Shown: positions 19,366 through 28,920 of the stretch, piece after piece
Position numbering within the stretch: position 1 is the stretch's first letter
How the letters are laid out: each line of letters starts with the position of its first letter
Source of the DNA: Xanthomonas arboricola
Lineage (GTDB): Bacteria; Pseudomonadota; Gammaproteobacteria; Xanthomonadales; Xanthomonadaceae
Direction: 5' to 3'
NCBI RefSeq assembly: GCF_002940665.1
Contig: NZ_MIGY01000001.1
Coordinates: 186,001 to 250,000, forward strand
DNA length: 64,000 nt
The notes under the pieces: generated by a model
The model's input: the letters and a program-made list of their open reading frames with translations, nothing else
The model's database searches: none
Told to the model about the DNA's origin: nothing
Program-made: the position numbers and the translations under genes

Positions 19366-19892
19366 TCCTTAAACAATGTGCAGCGCGGTCGGTCACAATC
19401 ACGTGAGCATGCAGCGGATGCACGCGGGCGCGAAGCGGGGGTATGGCCCGATTCTAGAGCCGCGTTCGGCGGGTATTGGCGGCATGGAGTGCATGCGCCT
19501 ATGAAGCGCGCTCACCATTGCTGAAATGCATGGCCTACTCGCTACGCAACGATCATGCGGGCTGGCAGCCCGCGTTTTGCGGGCTTCGCGGCGTATGAAG
19601 TGATTCAAGATCTTCCACATGCTGCCAGGAAACACGTGCTGAGCGGGAAGACGTCGTCCCCGTCCGCGCGCTTGCCTCCGTCTCCACTGCGCGGTGCTCG
19701 TCTGCCGTATCCGGATGCACTGCATCGAGGACATCCGGACGCCAACGACCGACTTGGAGCGACCACCAATGCGTGACCGGCAGCCGTCAGGCGGGGCATG
19801 GATGGTGTGGAAGTGTGGTTCAGTGCCACATGCCGATTCCACGCAGCGCCCGCGCCCGCCTGACGGTAAGCGCAGGAGTTTGTCAGCCGCTC
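19366..19892. other. Intergenic gap upstream of the aldehyde oxidoreductase operon
   Basis: I see no gene. It should hold the promoter of the oxidoreductase operon, but no clear -35/-10 pair was found. A small hairpin GCGGGCT-GGC-AGCCCGC followed by GTTTT lies at 19557-19578 and looks like a plus-strand terminator without a gene before it, perhaps the end of a lost gene. Confidence 0.4.
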
Positions 19893-20900
19893 CTAGAATT
19901 CCAGCACGATCTTGCCCAGATGGCCGCCGGCCTGCTGCAACGCGAAGGCGTCGGCGATAGCGTCGAGCGCGAAGGCGCGATCGATCACCGGACGCAGCGG
20001 CAAGGCATCCAGTGCACGCACCAGTTGCCGTTGATGCATGCGGCTACCGACCACCAGCCCCTGCAGGCGCTGCTGTCGGCCCATCATTTCGGCGGTCGGC
20101 ACCGGACCCGCGGCACCGGTCAACACACCGATCAAGGCGATATGCCCACCCACCCGCGTAGCGCGGATCGATTGCGCCAGCGTGCCCGGCCCACCGACCT
20201 CGACCACATGATCCACGCCACGCCCGTTGGTGATTTCCAGCACCTGCGCCGACCACTCGGCATGCTGACGATAATTGATGATGTGGTCGGCGCCCAGCGC
20301 GCGCGCCCTGGCCAGTTTCTCGTCGGACGATGATGTCGCAATGACGGTGGCGCCCATAGCCTTGGCGAACTGCAATGCAAAGATCGACACGCCGCCGGTA
20401 CCGAGCACCAGCACGCTGTCGCCGGCCTTGAGTCCGCCATTGACCACCAGGGCGCGCCATGCCGTGACGCCGGCCGTGGTCAAGGTCGCCGCTTCGGCAT
20501 GGCTGTAGCCGGTCGGAGCGTGCGTGAACGCATGCGCGGCGGCCACGACCGCAGAGCGTGCATAGCCATCGACGCCATCGCCGGGCGTGGTGGCAAAGCC
20601 GGCCTGCTGCGGCTCGCCATCCAGCCACCCGGGGAAGAAGGTGGACACCACATGGTCGCCGACGGCGAATTCGTCCACTTCAGGCCCGACGGCTTCGACC
20701 AAACCGGCACCGTCGGACATGGGGATGCGGCCGTCAGCCGTCGGCATCTGCCCGGCCACCACGCCAAGGTCATGGAAATTCAACGAGCTTGCATGCAGCC
20801 GCACCCTGATCTGACCGCGTGCCGGTTGCCCAGGGTCGGGCAGCGCAACGACGTGTAATGCATTCAGGCCTGCAGGATGAGCTAAACGAATCGCGCGCAT
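19893..20900 (-). CDS. Zinc-free medium-chain NAD(P)H reductase, quinone reductase-like
   Basis: The 335-residue protein belongs to the medium-chain dehydrogenase/reductase family. The N-terminal GroES-like domain has ASSLNFHDLGVVAGQMP, where the usual zinc cysteine is replaced, and there is no structural four-cysteine loop. The Rossmann motif is VLVLGTGGVSIFALQFAKAM. This points to a quinone or enoyl reductase rather than a zinc alcohol dehydrogenase. AAGGAGCGC precedes ATG 20900. It sits alone between two gaps and is divergent from the diguanylate cyclase gene. Confidence 0.85.
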   Translation of the reverse strand: MRAIRLAHPAGLNALHVVALPDPGQPARGQIRVRLHASSLNFHDLGVVAGQMPTADGRIPMSDGAGLVEAVGPEVDEFAVGDHVVSTFFPGWLDGEPQQAGFATTPGDGVDGYARSAVVAAAHAFTHAPTGYSHAEAATLTTAGVTAWRALVVNGGLKAGDSVLVLGTGGVSIFALQFAKAMGATVIATSSSDEKLARARALGADHIINYRQHAEWSAQVLEITNGRGVDHVVEVGGPGTLAQSIRATRVGGHIALIGVLTGAAGPVPTAEMMGRQQRLQGLVVGSRMHQRQLVRALDALPLRPVIDRAFALDAIADAFALQQAGGHLGKIVLEF

Positions 20901-21173
20901 GAGGCGCTCCTTGCTGTGATCGACGTTCGGGATAACACCCCGGGCGTTATCCGCATGCAGTCGAGCTGGCTTTCGGTCCTGTTGTCGGTAGCCGTGCGTG
21001 ATCGCATCGTCGAGCGCGTGACGAGAGCAGGCTGGACAGCAGCGCGGTCGCACGCCACGCGAACTGCCGCGCAACGCATGAGGCATCAATCACAGATCGG
21101 CATTGCGCCACGCGATGCAAGCGATTCCACGCGACGCCAACGGCTAAGCTGGCACGGCAGTTGCAATGTCCTG

Positions 21174-22679
21174 ATGTCCAGACAGGTAACTCCCGTGACA
21201 TCGTCCACAAAGCGGCGACGGCAACGAGCACAACGTATCGCGTTGCACTTTGTGCTGAGCATTTCGTGCTTGCTGCTGCTGGGTTCGGAATACTGGTCCA
21301 TCCACGAAGAGCGCGGAAGTGCGCTGCGCACCGCCGAAGCGCAATCGTTGAATCTTGCCAATTCGCTGGCGCAGCATGCCAGCGACACCATGACGATCGC
21401 CGATGCCGTGCTGTCCGGGTTGGTGTCGCGGGTGGAGCACGACCAAAGATCGGCCAGTGCGCGACTGGTCATGCATGATTTTCTCGTGCATGAAGCGCGT
21501 CGCTCGGACCGGCTGCATGGCATCTTCATCTATGCGCCCGACGGCAGCTGGGTGAGTTCGTCACTGGATAGCACGCCCAGAACGCACAACAACGCCGATC
21601 GCGCCTATTTCAAATATCACCGCAACCATCGCGACGCCTTGTCGCTGGTCGGACCGCCGGTACAGAGCCGATCCGATGGCAGTTGGGTGCTCACGTTGAG
21701 CCGGCGCCTGAATACCCCGAGCGGCGAGTTTGCAGGCGTAGTCCTGGTCACGCTGCAACTGAAGTATTTCCAGAATTACTACAGCACTTTCGAGGTCGGC
21801 CCGAACGGCACCATCGGCATGACCAATGACGATGGCATCGTGCTGGTGCGCCTGCCCGACAAACCGGGCGTGATCGGCACCTCGATCGCAGGCACCTCGA
21901 TCTACGCCACCATGCGCGCCCGCAGGCACGGCACTGCCACCTATCGTTCGCCGATCGACGGCGTGGAGCGCATTTCCAGTTTCACGCCAGCGCGGGCGTA
22001 TCCATTGACCGTGTTGACCGGTGTCTCGGTCGATGACGCATTGGCCAACTGGCGGCAATCGGCGCACCAGCGCATCGTGGTCGCCACCCTGGGGTGCGCG
22101 TTGCTGTTGGGCGTCGGCATCTGGCTGGATCTGCAACTGCGCCGCATGCATCGCAACGAGGACAAACTCAGCACCGAAGCCTGGATAGATGCACTCACCG
22201 GCATCGCCAACCGCCGTGCGTTCGACCACCGGCTCTCCCGTGCCTTGCAGCAGGCTGTTCATCGACAAGCGCCACTCTCGGTGCTGATGATCGATGTCGA
22301 TCATTTCAAGCTTTACAACGACACCTACGGCCACGTCAATGGCGACGCCTGCCTGCGTCTGATCGCGCGCGCGATTGCCGGCTGCTCGCGGCGCAGCGAA
22401 GACATTGCCGCGCGCTACGGCGGCGAAGAGTTCGGCATGATCCTGCCGCAGACTGATGCCGCCGGCGCACTGCGGCTGGCCGACGCGATCCGCAGCGCCG
22501 TCGCCGGGCTCGGCCTGATGCACCTGTCCAGCCCGACCAGCGCGCACGTCACCGTCAGCGTCGGCGCAGCGACGTTCGAACCGGGCCAAGCGCCACGCAC
22601 TCCGGATGCCTTTGTGCACGACGCCGACTCGGCGTTGTACCGCGCCAAGCAGAACGGCCGCGACCGGACGTCGGCGTAG
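21174..22679 (+). CDS. Membrane diguanylate cyclase with extracytoplasmic Cache-type sensor
   Basis: The 501-residue protein has a basic start, a membrane helix at about residues 22-42, a periplasmic dCache-like sensor (about 50-305, ending in PLTVLTGVSVDDALANW), a second helix (about 310-330) and a GGDEF domain. The active site is RYGGEEFGMIL (about 416-420). The product-inhibition site RSED lies exactly five residues before it, so feedback control by cyclic di-GMP is expected. There is no EAL domain. The start is uncertain; ATG 21174 gives a plausible leader, but no clear ribosome site is visible. Confidence 0.9.
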   Translation: MSRQVTPVTSSTKRRRQRAQRIALHFVLSISCLLLLGSEYWSIHEERGSALRTAEAQSLNLANSLAQHASDTMTIADAVLSGLVSRVEHDQRSASARLVMHDFLVHEARRSDRLHGIFIYAPDGSWVSSSLDSTPRTHNNADRAYFKYHRNHRDALSLVGPPVQSRSDGSWVLTLSRRLNTPSGEFAGVVLVTLQLKYFQNYYSTFEVGPNGTIGMTNDDGIVLVRLPDKPGVIGTSIAGTSIYATMRARRHGTATYRSPIDGVERISSFTPARAYPLTVLTGVSVDDALANWRQSAHQRIVVATLGCALLLGVGIWLDLQLRRMHRNEDKLSTEAWIDALTGIANRRAFDHRLSRALQQAVHRQAPLSVLMIDVDHFKLYNDTYGHVNGDACLRLIARAIAGCSRRSEDIAARYGGEEFGMILPQTDAAGALRLADAIRSAVAGLGLMHLSSPTSAHVTVSVGAATFEPGQAPRTPDAFVHDADSALYRAKQNGRDRTSA

Positions 22680-22840
22680 CGCGACAGACAGCGGAACTGC
22701 GCTCAACACCAGGCGGGCGCGGCCCGTGCCCGGAGTCGGCATGTGCCAAGCGACAGGCCAGTTCCCGCGCGACCTGCACGTCAAACAATGGTTGAACGGG
22801 CCTGGCTTGCGTCGATGCAATCAGTGGCCAGCACGCAGAA

Positions 22841-22859
22841 GGCCCGCGCGATGCGGGCC
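22841..22859 (-). terminator. Hairpin downstream of ssb
   Basis: GGCCCGC-GCGAT-GCGGGCC forms a seven-pair stem, about 30 bases past the ssb stop. On the minus strand it is followed by TTCTGC, so the T-run is weak. It lies between two convergent genes. Confidence 0.5.
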
Positions 22860-22889
22860 CTCCTGAATGACAGACAGGCTGACTGCCGA

Positions 22890-23414
22890 TCAGAACGGAA
22901 TATCGTCGTCGGCAAAGTCGTCCATCGGCGGTGCCGACTGCTGCTGGGCCGGCTGCTGACGACGCGGGGCGTAATCCTGTCCGCCACCCTGACCACCACC
23001 GCCACCGCCTTGCTGCTGGCGCGGAGCCTGGCTGCGCTGCGGGCGATCACCACCCATGCCGCCACCACCGCCGCCTTCGCCACGGCCGCCGAGCATCTGC
23101 ATCTCGTTGGCGACGATGTCGGTGCTGTACTTCTCCACGCCGTCCTGGCCGGTGTACTTGTCGTAACGCAGCTCGCCTTCGACGTACACCTGCGAGCCCT
23201 TGCGCAGGTACTCGCCGGCGATCTCGCCCAGCTTGCCGAAGAACACCACCCGATGCCACTCGGTGCGCTCCTGGTTGTTGCCATCGCGGTCCTTGCGCAT
23301 GCTGGTGGTGGCCAGACTCACGCGCGTGATCGCCATGCCGGCCTGGGTGTACTTGGTGTCGGGATCGTTGCCGAGGTTGCCGACGAGGATGACTTTGTTG
23401 ATGCCGCGGGCCAT
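22890..23414 (-). CDS. ssb: Single-stranded DNA-binding protein
   Basis: The product coats single-stranded DNA in replication, recombination and repair. The 174-residue length fits. The OB fold starts [20 protein letters not shown] and continues with [21 protein letters not shown] and [17 protein letters not shown] glycine- and glutamine-rich linker (about 115-160) leads to the acidic tip [10 protein letters not shown], which docks partner proteins. It is convergent with the diguanylate cyclase gene and divergent from ispB. Confidence 0.97.
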   Translation of the reverse strand: MARGINKVILVGNLGNDPDTKYTQAGMAITRVSLATTSMRKDRDGNNQERTEWHRVVFFGKLGEIAGEYLRKGSQVYVEGELRYDKYTGQDGVEKYSTDIVANEMQMLGGRGEGGGGGGMGGDRPQRSQAPRQQQGGGGGGQGGGQDYAPRRQQPAQQQSAPPMDDFADDDIPF

Positions 23415-23656
23415 AGATGCTTCCGAGATGGTGCGCCGGCGCCAGTGGGCACGGCGGTGAATGTCTTGGTGCCAATGTTACCGCACCTGCCGGCCACGGT
23501 ACCGGCGGATCGCCGCAGCGCCGGGCCGGGGAATGCCGCGCCGGCAGGTCGGAATCCGGGCGCTCGCGGACAGGCCCGACGCCGGCGCCGCAAGGGTTTG
23601 CGGCCACGCCGGAGGCCCTCGCACACGGCCAGCGGGACGGATCTGGCCCAGACACC

Positions 23657-23662
23657 TATAAT
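23657..23662 (+). promoter_or_regulatory. Candidate -10 box for ispB
   Basis: A perfect TATAAT lies 25 bases before the ispB ATG. The best -35, 17 bases upstream, is poor (GGGACG), so the call rests on the -10 match and position. Confidence 0.3.
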
Positions 23663-23687
23663 CGGCGCACATCACGAACGCCTGCGC

Positions 23688-24686
23688 ATGACCATCGCCG
23701 AAGACCTCCCCACCGTCCTGGGCTTGCCCCAGATCCAGTCCCTCGCCGCGCCCGACATGGCCGCGGTCGACGCGCTGATCCGCCGCCGTCTGGCCTCGGA
23801 CGTCGTGCTGATCAACCAGATCGCCGATCACATCATCTCCGCCGGCGGCAAACGCCTGCGTCCGATGCTGGTGATGCTGGCCGGCCACGCCGCTGGCGGC
23901 TCCGGCCCGGAGCACCATCAGCTGGCGGCGATCATCGAGTTCATCCACACCTCCACCCTGTTGCACGACGACGTGGTGGACGAGTCGGACCTGCGCCGCG
24001 GGCGCAGCACCGCCAATGCGCTGTGGGGCAATGCGCCGAGCGTGCTGGTCGGCGATTTCCTGTATTCGCGCAGCTTCCAGCTGATGGTGGAGCTGGACCG
24101 CATGGAAGTGATGCAGATCCTGGCCGACACCACCAACCGCATCGCCGAGGGCGAGGTGCTGCAGCTGCTGCACGTGCACAACCCCGACACCGACGAAGCC
24201 GCCTACCTGCGCGTGATCGAGCGCAAGACCGCGGTACTGTTCGCCGCCGGCACCCGCCTGGGCGCGCTGGCCTCGGGCGCGGATGCGCAGGTGCAGCAGC
24301 GCCTGTACGACTACGGCATGCAGTTGGGCTTTGCCTTCCAGATTGCCGACGACGTGCTCGACTACGCCGCCGATGCCGCGGACCTGGGCAAGAACCTGGG
24401 CGACGACCTGGCCGAAGGCAAGGCGACCCTGCCGCTGATCCACGCCATGGCGCACTCGGATGCGAGCACCCGGGAGCGGCTGCGCCAGATCGTCGAACAG
24501 GGCGATGCGAGCGCAATGCCCGAGGTGCTGGCGGCGATTCACGCCACCGGCGGCCTGAATTACAGCCGCCAGCGTGCCGCCGAATACGCTGCCGCTGCGG
24601 AACAGGCGCTGGACGGCTTGCCGCCCAGCCCTGCGGTTGCAGCGTTGCGTGGTCTGGCACGTTATGCGGTGGAACGCACGCATTGA
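23688..24686 (+). CDS. ispB: Octaprenyl diphosphate synthase
   Basis: This trans-prenyltransferase builds the ubiquinone side chain by adding isopentenyl units to farnesyl diphosphate. The 332-residue protein has AGGKRLRPMLVMLAG, the first aspartate-rich motif LLHDDVVDESDLRRG and the second FQIADDVLDYAAD. The rest follows the polyprenyl synthase pattern, including NLGDDLAEGKATLPLI. Chain length cannot be read with certainty; octaprenyl is the usual product in this genus. It is transcribed alone, divergent from ssb. Confidence 0.93.
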   Translation: MTIAEDLPTVLGLPQIQSLAAPDMAAVDALIRRRLASDVVLINQIADHIISAGGKRLRPMLVMLAGHAAGGSGPEHHQLAAIIEFIHTSTLLHDDVVDESDLRRGRSTANALWGNAPSVLVGDFLYSRSFQLMVELDRMEVMQILADTTNRIAEGEVLQLLHVHNPDTDEAAYLRVIERKTAVLFAAGTRLGALASGADAQVQQRLYDYGMQLGFAFQIADDVLDYAADAADLGKNLGDDLAEGKATLPLIHAMAHSDASTRERLRQIVEQGDASAMPEVLAAIHATGGLNYSRQRAAEYAAAAEQALDGLPPSPAVAALRGLARYAVERTH

Positions 24687-24691
24687 TCCGG

Positions 24692-24712
24692 GCGGCAGGT
24701 TTCGCCTGCCGC
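24692..24712. terminator. Hairpin between convergent ispB and hydrolase genes
   Basis: GCGGCAGG-TTTCG-CCTGCCGC gives an eight-pair stem just after the ispB stop. No T-run is present on either strand, so termination strength is doubtful. Confidence 0.4.
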
Positions 24713-24762
24713 GCTCACTGAACGGGCTGTCAGGCGGCGGTCAGCCGCGCCTGGCCACCTCA

Positions 24763-25563
24763 TCAATCGCCAAAGCGTTCGTCGAAGAAATCGCCGAGCA
24801 TGCGGTAGGCACGTTTCGCCGCACGTGGGTTGTACAGGCAGCCTGGCGGGCTGTTGGCATCGGCTTCGGCAAAGCAATGCACCGCACCGCTGAAATTGAC
24901 GAACTGCCAGTCCGCGCCGGCCGCATTCATCTCGGTTTCGAAGGCCGCGATGTCCGCCTTGCTCACGCTCTTGTCGTCGGCGCCATTGAGTACCAGCACC
25001 GGCGTCCTGGCCGAGCCGGCCGCCGCCGGGCTGGGTGTGGCGATGCCGCCGTGCAGGCTGACCACACCGGCCAGCTGCGCACCTGCGCGCACCAGCTCCA
25101 GCACCGTGGTGCCGCCGAAGCAGAACCCCACCGCACCGATGCGTGATGCATCCAGCGGCGCCTTGCCGGCCTGCGCCTTGAGCACATCCACCGCTTTCAG
25201 CGCGCGGGCGCGCAGCGTCGGCGGGTCCTTCTTCAGGGCACCGGCAAACTGCCCGGCCTCGCTGTCGTTGGCCGGACGTTTGCCCTTGCCGTAGACGTCG
25301 GCAACCAGCACCACGTAGTCGTCGCCGGCCAGTTGCTTGGCCTTGGTGACCGCCGAATCGTTGACGCCGCGCCAGTTCGGCACCATCACCAGGCCTGGGC
25401 GCTTGGCGGCACCGGCATCGTCGTAGACCAGCACGCCGCCGAAGGTGTCCTTGCCGATCGTCCATTCCAGCGGTTTGGCCTGCATCGCTGCGGCGGCGGG
25501 CAACGCCAGCGACGCCAAGACACCGAACAACCCAACGCCACGCCATCTCCATTGCTTGTGCAT
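24763..25563 (-). CDS. Secreted dienelactone hydrolase family protein
   Basis: The 266-residue alpha/beta hydrolase has a signal peptide (hydrophobic stretch from about residue 8, cleavage near AAA at 24-26). The nucleophile is a cysteine in GAVGFCFGGTTVLEL, the acid is in LVLNGADDKSVSK and the histidine in GAVHCFAEAD, the Cys-Asp-His triad of dienelactone hydrolases. Such periplasmic relatives hydrolyse esters or lactones; the true substrate is unknown. It is convergent with ispB. No partner gene suggests a pathway. Confidence 0.88.
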   Translation of the reverse strand: MHKQWRWRGVGLFGVLASLALPAAAAMQAKPLEWTIGKDTFGGVLVYDDAGAAKRPGLVMVPNWRGVNDSAVTKAKQLAGDDYVVLVADVYGKGKRPANDSEAGQFAGALKKDPPTLRARALKAVDVLKAQAGKAPLDASRIGAVGFCFGGTTVLELVRAGAQLAGVVSLHGGIATPSPAAAGSARTPVLVLNGADDKSVSKADIAAFETEMNAAGADWQFVNFSGAVHCFAEADANSPPGCLYNPRAAKRAYRMLGDFFDERFGD

Positions 25564-25719
25564 GTGCCTGCTCTCGGGAAGGTCCGGCGAGTGTAGACGC
25601 TGCCGCCGTGCAGGCCGGGTCAGCGTGGACGCCGACGGACCGACCGCGGCAGCGTTCTGCCACGGCCGTCGAAAAACCCAGGCAAATGCCGCCGTCGACT
25701 GGCGTACAGCAATGCAGCG

Positions 25720-27129
25720 CTACTGCACGCCCAAGCCGGGAATCGCGCTGATCGCCGCCGGATCGAACCCGGCCAGCTGGGCGAAATGGCGGCCGCGCGC
25801 AACATAGTCGCTATACGCGCCGAAGCTGGGTGCGCCCGGCGACAGCAGCACCACGCCGCCCTGCTCGCCCAGCGCCTCGCGCGCCAGCTGCATTGCGCGT
25901 TCCAGGTCGTCGGCGGCATGCAGACCGAAGCGACCGCGCTCGGCCAGCGGAGCCAGCAACGCGTGGATACGCGGCCCGTTCGCGCCCATGGTGACGATTT
26001 CCAGCGGCGCCTGCTGCGCCATCTGCGCGGCAAAATCCTGCCAGTCCAGCCCGCGATCGTGGCCACCGACCAGCAAGGCCACGCGGCGTTGCGCAAAGCA
26101 GGCCAGCGCCGCCAGTGAGGCGTGCGGGGTGGTGCTGATGGAGTCGTTGACGTAGCTGATGCCGTCCACGCTGCCGAGCAGCTGCAGGCGGTTCGGCAAC
26201 GGGCGGAAGCTCGCTGCGGCCGGCGCCAGCGCCGCAGCGTCCAGCCCCAGGGCTTCCAGCGCTGCCAGCACCGCGCACAGGTTGCGCCGATTGTGTTCGC
26301 CGGGCAGCGGCACGTTGGCGGTGTCGAACACCGGCTGCTCGCCGCGATACACCACATCGCCGCGCAGATGCCAGCCATCGGGATGGTTGAACCAACGCAC
26401 CTCGCTGTCCGGCAACTGCAACTGGGTCAGATGCGGATCGGCGGCATTGAGCAAGGCGATGCGCGGGCGGCCTTCGGTGACCAGCGCCAGCTTGTCGCGC
26501 ACGTAGCGCGCCTGGTCGCCATGCCAGTCCAGATGCTCGGGAAACAGGTTCAGCACCAGCGCCAATTGCGGACGTGCGCCGCTGCGCCCCACTTCACCGG
26601 TCTGATAACTGGACAGCTCGATCGCCCAATAGCTCGGCGGCGGTTGCGGCGCCAGCACTTCCAGCAAGGGTTGGCCGATATTGCCGACCAGGGCGGTGCG
26701 ATGGCCGGCCGCACGCAACAGATGCGCCAGCAGCGCGGTGGTGGTGCTCTTGCCCTTGGTGCCGGTGACGCAGATGGCGCCAGGCACAGAGCCGTCAGGC
26801 TGCGCCTGCTCGGCAAACCACAACGCGGTGCCGCCGATGAATTGCGTGCCGTGCTCGGTTGCAGCGGTGTGCGTCTCGGGACGATACGGGCTGATGCCGG
26901 GCGATTTCACCACCACCTCGAACCGGCCCAGCGCCTGCGCGCTGGCATCGGTTTCCACATGCAATGCAGCATCGGCCAGCGTCTCGAGCTCGCGTGCTTC
27001 CTCGGCGTTGCAGAACACCGTCAGCGATTGGCTAGGCAACCGGGCACGCAACGCGCGATACGCCGCGCGCCCTTCGCGCCCCCAGCCCCATAACGCGACC
27101 GCCTTGCCCTCAAGCTGCGAAATTCGCAC
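25720..27129 (-). CDS. murD2: UDP-MurNAc-L-alanine--L-glutamate ligase
   Basis: The 469-residue protein is a Mur ligase that, with its neighbour, matches the Xanthomonas oryzae MurD2: it adds L-glutamate, not D-glutamate, to UDP-MurNAc-L-Ala. The N-terminal Rossmann part starts [12 protein letters not shown]. The P-loop is [19 protein letters not shown] (about 119-137), followed by ELSSYQTG and [12 protein letters not shown], then [24 protein letters not shown] start at 27129 lies seven bases after GGAG and inside the end of murL (20-base overlap). The upstream frame continues but overlaps murL. The order lysAC, membrane protein, murL, murD2 suggests one transcript. Confidence 0.92.
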   Translation of the reverse strand: MRISQLEGKAVALWGWGREGRAAYRALRARLPSQSLTVFCNAEEARELETLADAALHVETDASAQALGRFEVVVKSPGISPYRPETHTAATEHGTQFIGGTALWFAEQAQPDGSVPGAICVTGTKGKSTTTALLAHLLRAAGHRTALVGNIGQPLLEVLAPQPPPSYWAIELSSYQTGEVGRSGARPQLALVLNLFPEHLDWHGDQARYVRDKLALVTEGRPRIALLNAADPHLTQLQLPDSEVRWFNHPDGWHLRGDVVYRGEQPVFDTANVPLPGEHNRRNLCAVLAALEALGLDAAALAPAAASFRPLPNRLQLLGSVDGISYVNDSISTTPHASLAALACFAQRRVALLVGGHDRGLDWQDFAAQMAQQAPLEIVTMGANGPRIHALLAPLAERGRFGLHAADDLERAMQLAREALGEQGGVVLLSPGAPSFGAYSDYVARGRHFAQLAGFDPAAISAIPGLGVQ

Positions 27130-28465
27130 GCACGCGCTCCCACAGCGCCGACGGAATCCGGTGCTCGCCGTCGATCGCCAGCAACGGCTCCAGCTGCAGC
27201 GCCTGCTGGTCCAGCTGCGGCTGGATCTCGCGGATGAAACGCAGCACCAGCGCGTCTTCCTTCCATTCGGCACGGCTGGCCAGCACCGCCATCGCCGCGC
27301 GCGATTCGCGGCCTTCGCCGACGCATTCGAACGGCTTGTGGTCCTGGAATTCCAGCAGCGCATCGTAGCCGCCGGCCTGGGTTGCATCGTCGAGCAGATT
27401 GCGCCCGAAGATCTTGACCAGCCGCGTCTTGGGCATGAACGGCGCCAATGCCAGGAACACGAAATGGCACTTCGGGCACACGCCACACCAGCGATGCACC
27501 GGGCGCTCGCCCATGATGTGGAAGTTGCGGTTGCAGCTGGAAAAATGCGCGTCGTAGTGATCGGTCTTGGCGAACTGGCGCGCCACCGCCAGCTCCGACA
27601 ATGGCCGCAGCAACGAGTAGTACCGCAGGTCGCCCGCCACATGCCGCTGCACGTAATCGCCGAACGCCTGCTCGAACGCCCAGCCCTTGGACCACTGGTG
27701 ATTGACCTCGCCGGTGCCGGGAATCTGGCTGCCGTAACTGGCCGAACGCTCGTTGGAAAACACTACCTGGTCCACACCATTGAGCAAGGCCGACAACACC
27801 AGGATGGCCGAGTTCACCGCAGTGACCGGGATATGCCCGTTCCAGGCGCCCTGGCGATTGAGCTCGAACAATTCCGGCGCCAGCACGCGGCCGATATTGA
27901 GCACCGGCAAACCGGTGCGCTCGGCGCAGGCCCGGATCAGCTGCGAGCCGCCGATCCAGCTGACGGTCTGGTCGATGCCGGCATGCCGCAGCGCTTCGAT
28001 ACTGACCAGCGAATCCTTGCCGCCACCGATCGCAACCAAGGCGTGCTCGCGCAGGCCCAGCGCGGGCGCAGCGCCAGCAGCCGGTGCAGCCACCGGGAAG
28101 TGGATCTTGCCGTGCAGGTTCAAGCCATTGCGATAGGCGAACTCGCCCAGGCCGTGCAGGTAGACGTTTTCCACCAGCGCAGCGGTATCGGCATCGATGC
28201 TGTAGCTGTCGATGGCGATGGTCGGCGGCACTGCGGCCTTGTAGTAACTCACGCCCGCGATGAGATGCAGCAACTGCAAGGCCTGTTGCACGGCAGCGGC
28301 CTGCGCGCCGTCCAGCGCGAACGGTGCGCCCGGCACCGCGACGGTCTCGACCAGCTCCGGCCCTTGATCGAAGGCATACACCAGCGTCGCCACGCCGGTG
28401 TGCGCGTCCAGTGCGCAACGCACGAAACGGAAGGTGGAGATCTGGTGTTTGTCGAAAGCGCTCAT
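27110..28465 (-). CDS. murL: UDP-MurNAc-L-Ala-L-Glu epimerase
   Basis: MurL inverts the terminal L-glutamate of UDP-MurNAc-L-Ala-L-Glu to D-glutamate, replacing the usual glutamate racemase route. The 451-residue protein fits by length and by context next to murD2. It has an ATP-pyrophosphatase-like signature [20 protein letters not shown], then [11 protein letters not shown] and a cysteine-bearing segment [17 protein letters not shown]. Its start overlaps the small membrane protein stop by four bases. The mechanism (adenylation then epimerisation) is known from the X. oryzae enzyme, not visible here. Confidence 0.92.
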   Translation of the reverse strand: MSAFDKHQISTFRFVRCALDAHTGVATLVYAFDQGPELVETVAVPGAPFALDGAQAAAVQQALQLLHLIAGVSYYKAAVPPTIAIDSYSIDADTAALVENVYLHGLGEFAYRNGLNLHGKIHFPVAAPAAGAAPALGLREHALVAIGGGKDSLVSIEALRHAGIDQTVSWIGGSQLIRACAERTGLPVLNIGRVLAPELFELNRQGAWNGHIPVTAVNSAILVLSALLNGVDQVVFSNERSASYGSQIPGTGEVNHQWSKGWAFEQAFGDYVQRHVAGDLRYYSLLRPLSELAVARQFAKTDHYDAHFSSCNRNFHIMGERPVHRWCGVCPKCHFVFLALAPFMPKTRLVKIFGRNLLDDATQAGGYDALLEFQDHKPFECVGEGRESRAAMAVLASRAEWKEDALVLRFIREIQPQLDQQALQLEPLLAIDGEHRIPSALWERVRANFAA

Positions 28466-28920
28466 GGACTACCTGCAGGAACACGTACGCGACGCAGATA
28501 ACGCCGGCACAGGACATATTCAATCATGGAAAACGGCACCGCAGCCCACAGCAGCGGCAGGCAACCGAACAGCACCGCCAGCAACAGCACATCCAGACGT
28601 GCAGCCGTGGTATCGCCAGACACCGCAAAGGCGACGGCGAGATACAGCGCCACCACCGGCACATAACTCAGCGCGCTCAACAGCACCGTGCGCACCGCCA
28701 TCCCGCCACTGCGACGCGACGGACCCCGCGCATCGCGCCCACGTTGCCAACGCCCGGCCAACCATGCGCCGATACCGGCAGCGACCAGTGCGGGCAGCAG
28801 CCATTTGAAGGTGTCGCTCCACGGCATGCCCAGGCTCAGTTGCTGCAGCGCGGTGGCGAACACGATCGCAGCACCACCGGCCAGCATACTGAGTGCAATG
28901 AACTCAGCCTGCGGGCGCAT
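28462..28920 (-). CDS. Four-helix membrane protein in the lysAC-murL block, unknown function
   Basis: The 152-residue protein has about four hydrophobic segments (residues 6-28, 38-56, 76-98 and 108-130) with a basic loop GRWQRGRDARGPSRRSG between the second and third. I do not recognise a family. It is squeezed between lysAC (17-base overlap) and murL (four-base overlap), so it is almost surely cotranscribed. The position invites a role in cell-envelope precursor synthesis or transport, but this is inference only. Confidence 0.75.
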   Translation of the reverse strand: MRPQAEFIALSMLAGGAAIVFATALQQLSLGMPWSDTFKWLLPALVAAGIGAWLAGRWQRGRDARGPSRRSGGMAVRTVLLSALSYVPVVALYLAVAFAVSGDTTAARLDVLLLAVLFGCLPLLWAAVPFSMIEYVLCRRYLRRVRVPAGSP

